Made by a program: the position numbers and the translations under genes. From the NCBI GenBank assembly GCA_964538405.1, contig CAZIET010000004.1:1-30982 (forward strand): 30,982 nucleotides of DNA, read 5' to 3'. Shown piece by piece: positions 29,320-30,982 of the stretch. The DNA is from JAGVWT01 sp964538405 (GTDB lineage Archaea > Nanobdellota > Nanobdellia > Pacearchaeales > GW2011-AR1). The notes under the pieces were generated by a model. It did not search any database and was not told the DNA's origin. It saw nothing but the letters and a program-made list of their open reading frames with translations. The first letter of the stretch is position 1, and each line of letters starts with the position of its first letter.

Positions 29320-30982
29320 AAATGCCCAACAAACCTAGCGTAGATGATATTCTGAAGAAATACGGCAATAAAATTGAATCAAAGATACAAACCTCCAATC
29401 TGAACAAAGATTACAGCAGAGAGTATGTAACCTTCAAGCAGGAAATGGTTTCTGAACTTTCCAAATATGAAAAACTGGCAAAATCTTTTGGAAATGTAAT
29501 AAAAGTAAAAGCCCCTGAAAAGACAGAGAACAAATTAAAAAGGCAATTGGAAATTGCACATCTAGACGTATTGCCTCAGGAAGCATATTCATTCAGCATT
29601 TTATCATCGGTTGGATTATTTTTCATAACTTTTTTGATTTCTGTGTCAATATTTTTGCTTACCAACAGCTTCCCATTCATGTTTTTCATTTTAATGGCCG
29701 GAGTTTCTTGGTTTTTGTATTATTTTGTTGAAAGCTATCCTGAAAGACTTGCGAATCAATGGAGATTAAAGGCTTCTAGTCAAATGGTTCCTGCATTACT
29801 ATATGTGGTTGTTTATATGAGACACACCCCAAATCTGGAGAAAGCAATTGCATTCGCTGCAGAACATCTTGAATATCCATTGGCATTGGATTTTAGAAAA
29901 GTTTTTTACGATGTGCAGATTGGAAGATTCTCAACATTAAAGGAAAGCCTAGACAGCTACTTGGATACATGGAGAGATTATTCATTTGAATTCATTGAAG
30001 CATTTCATTTGATTGAAAGCAGTTTGTTTGAACCGGATGAAGAAAGAAGAATCTCAACATTGGAAAGGGCGTTACAAGTTGTATTGGAGGGAGTTTATGA
30101 CAAAATGCTAAAGTTCACACATGATGTAAGAAGCCCTTTGACAAATGTTTACATGCTTACAGTAGTACTGCCTGTTTTGGGAATTGCGTTATTACCATTA
30201 GCTTCTGTTCTTGTTGGTGGATTCTTGAAGTGGTATCACATTTTCATTTTATACACATTGATTCTTCCATTCATGACTTTGTATTTTACAGACAAGATTA
30301 TGTTATTGCGTCCTGGAGGATATGGAGAAACTTCTTTCCTGGAGAAAAATCCATTTTATCCAAAATACAAAAGCAATGATGCATTCGTTACTGCGGCGCC
30401 AATAGCATTTCCAATAATTTTAATTGGATTACTTCCTTTGATTTTCCAGTATACTCCTTTACCAGATTTGCTTGGAATAGGAAAGGATTTCACTTTCTCT
30501 GAAGTTGGATTAGGATTGTTTGGAGAGCAACAATTCTTCGGGTTTATTGAGTCTTCTACAGGAGTTTCTGGACCATTCGGAATGGGCGCCTTATTATTGA
30601 GCTTGTTGGTTCCATTTGGAATTGCTTTATTCTTTGTAGTTGCATACAACCAAAAAACAAAAGAGTTAATTGTTGAGAGGAACAAGACAAAACAATTAGA
30701 AGATGAGTTCAACAACTCCTTATTCCAGTTGGGAAACAGATTGGGAAACGGAATGCCCCCTGAAATCGCGTTTGGAAAAGTTGCCGAGTCTTCCAGCGGA
30801 CTGATCACAGAAAATTTCTTCAAAACCGTCAATTACAACATAAGACAAAACGGGATGAATGTTGAAAGGGCAATATTTGATTCGAAAAGAGGTGCAATAA
30901 TACAATATCCATCTGAACTTATAGCCACTAGTATGAGAATCCTTATTGAATCTTCAAAGAAAGGACTGAAAATTGCCGCATT
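29316..30982 (+). CDS. Type II secretion F-domain membrane protein (TadC/GspF/FlaJ type), partial
   Basis: The open frame runs off the window end after about 555 codons. A soluble N-terminal 90 residues (NKPSVDDILKKYG...) precedes two membrane spans (about 103-145). A helical T2SSF domain follows (PALLYVVVYMRHTPNLEKAIAFAAEHLEYPL, then LDTWRDYSFEFIEAFHLIESS). Next come paired spans with VLPVLGIALLPLASVL, and a second F-domain copy begins near 470 (FQLGNRLGNGMPPEIAFGKVAESS). This is the polytopic platform protein that partners the ATPase at 22563. ATG 29316 overlaps the HEPN stop (ATGA); ATG 29322 gives MPNKPSVDDIL and may be the original start, since the degraded copy at 28264 aligns from there. 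Confidence 0.9.
   Translation, partial: MKMPNKPSVDDILKKYGNKIESKIQTSNLNKDYSREYVTFKQEMVSELSKYEKLAKSFGNVIKVKAPEKTENKLKRQLEIAHLDVLPQEAYSFSILSSVGLFFITFLISVSIFLLTNSFPFMFFILMAGVSWFLYYFVESYPERLANQWRLKASSQMVPALLYVVVYMRHTPNLEKAIAFAAEHLEYPLALDFRKVFYDVQIGRFSTLKESLDSYLDTWRDYSFEFIEAFHLIESSLFEPDEERRISTLERALQVVLEGVYDKMLKFTHDVRSPLTNVYMLTVVLPVLGIALLPLASVLVGGFLKWYHIFILYTLILPFMTLYFTDKIMLLRPGGYGETSFLEKNPFYPKYKSNDAFVTAAPIAFPIILIGLLPLIFQYTPLPDLLGIGKDFTFSEVGLGLFGEQQFFGFIESSTGVSGPFGMGALLLSLLVPFGIALFFVVAYNQKTKELIVERNKTKQLEDEFNNSLFQLGNRLGNGMPPEIAFGKVAESSSGLITENFFKTVNYNIRQNGMNVERAIFDSKRGAIIQYPSELIATSMRILIESSKKGLKIAA

Overview
The window comes from an archaeon. It carries both subunits of the archaea-specific DNA polymerase D, an archaeal-type TyrRS, a Hef-type helicase and nuclease, a TGS-domain GTPase, and an archaeal secretion ATPase with its membrane partner. 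Most transcription units have a TATA box about 29 bp upstream of the ATG and no visible Shine-Dalgarno sequence, so leaderless transcription looks like the rule. Base composition is AT-rich. The small secreted, membrane and coiled-coil proteins resemble those of DPANN lineages such as Woesearchaeota or Pacearchaeota; that placement is an inference. Two N runs (4797-4806 and 24882-24913) mark scaffold gaps, typical of a metagenome-assembled genome.

Layout. 1-5100: end of polymerase D small subunit, the complete large subunit, and purF interrupted by a 10-N gap. 5107-9797: a TctA-like membrane protein on the minus strand, then two large secreted surface proteins that share an N-terminal domain and a matching C-terminal tail. 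9832-15873: tyrS, a TGS GTPase, an rRNA methyltransferase of the ArmA/FmrO family, an M16 peptidase, dihydroorotate dehydrogenase and an arginase-family enzyme. 15876-18744: Hef present as two adjacent genes (nuclease and helicase), then a site-2-protease-like protein without its HExxH motif. 18831-22282: a PRC-barrel protein, two related multi-pass membrane proteins, two coiled-coil proteins in one operon, and a Tat-type lytic transglycosylase-like protein.

22563-30982 is a secretion or pilus locus. The ATPase gene holds a roughly 1.55-kb intein with a LAGLIDADG endonuclease. Its usual partner, the TadC/GspF-like membrane protein, starts only at 29316. The intervening 2.9 kb is an accessory island: a membrane-anchored protein of unknown function, a decayed ORF, an IS200-type element and an MNT-HEPN toxin-antitoxin pair. 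Short degraded copies of the ATPase 3' end (26438-26482) and of the tadC 5' end (28264-28299) lie inside the island and suggest how it was built.

The points most worth following are the lytic transglycosylase divergent from a secretion ATPase in an organism not expected to make murein, the archaeal ArmA-like methyltransferase, and the repeat-flanked toxin-antitoxin cassette. No rRNA, tRNA or CRISPR array was seen. All residue and base positions were counted by eye.
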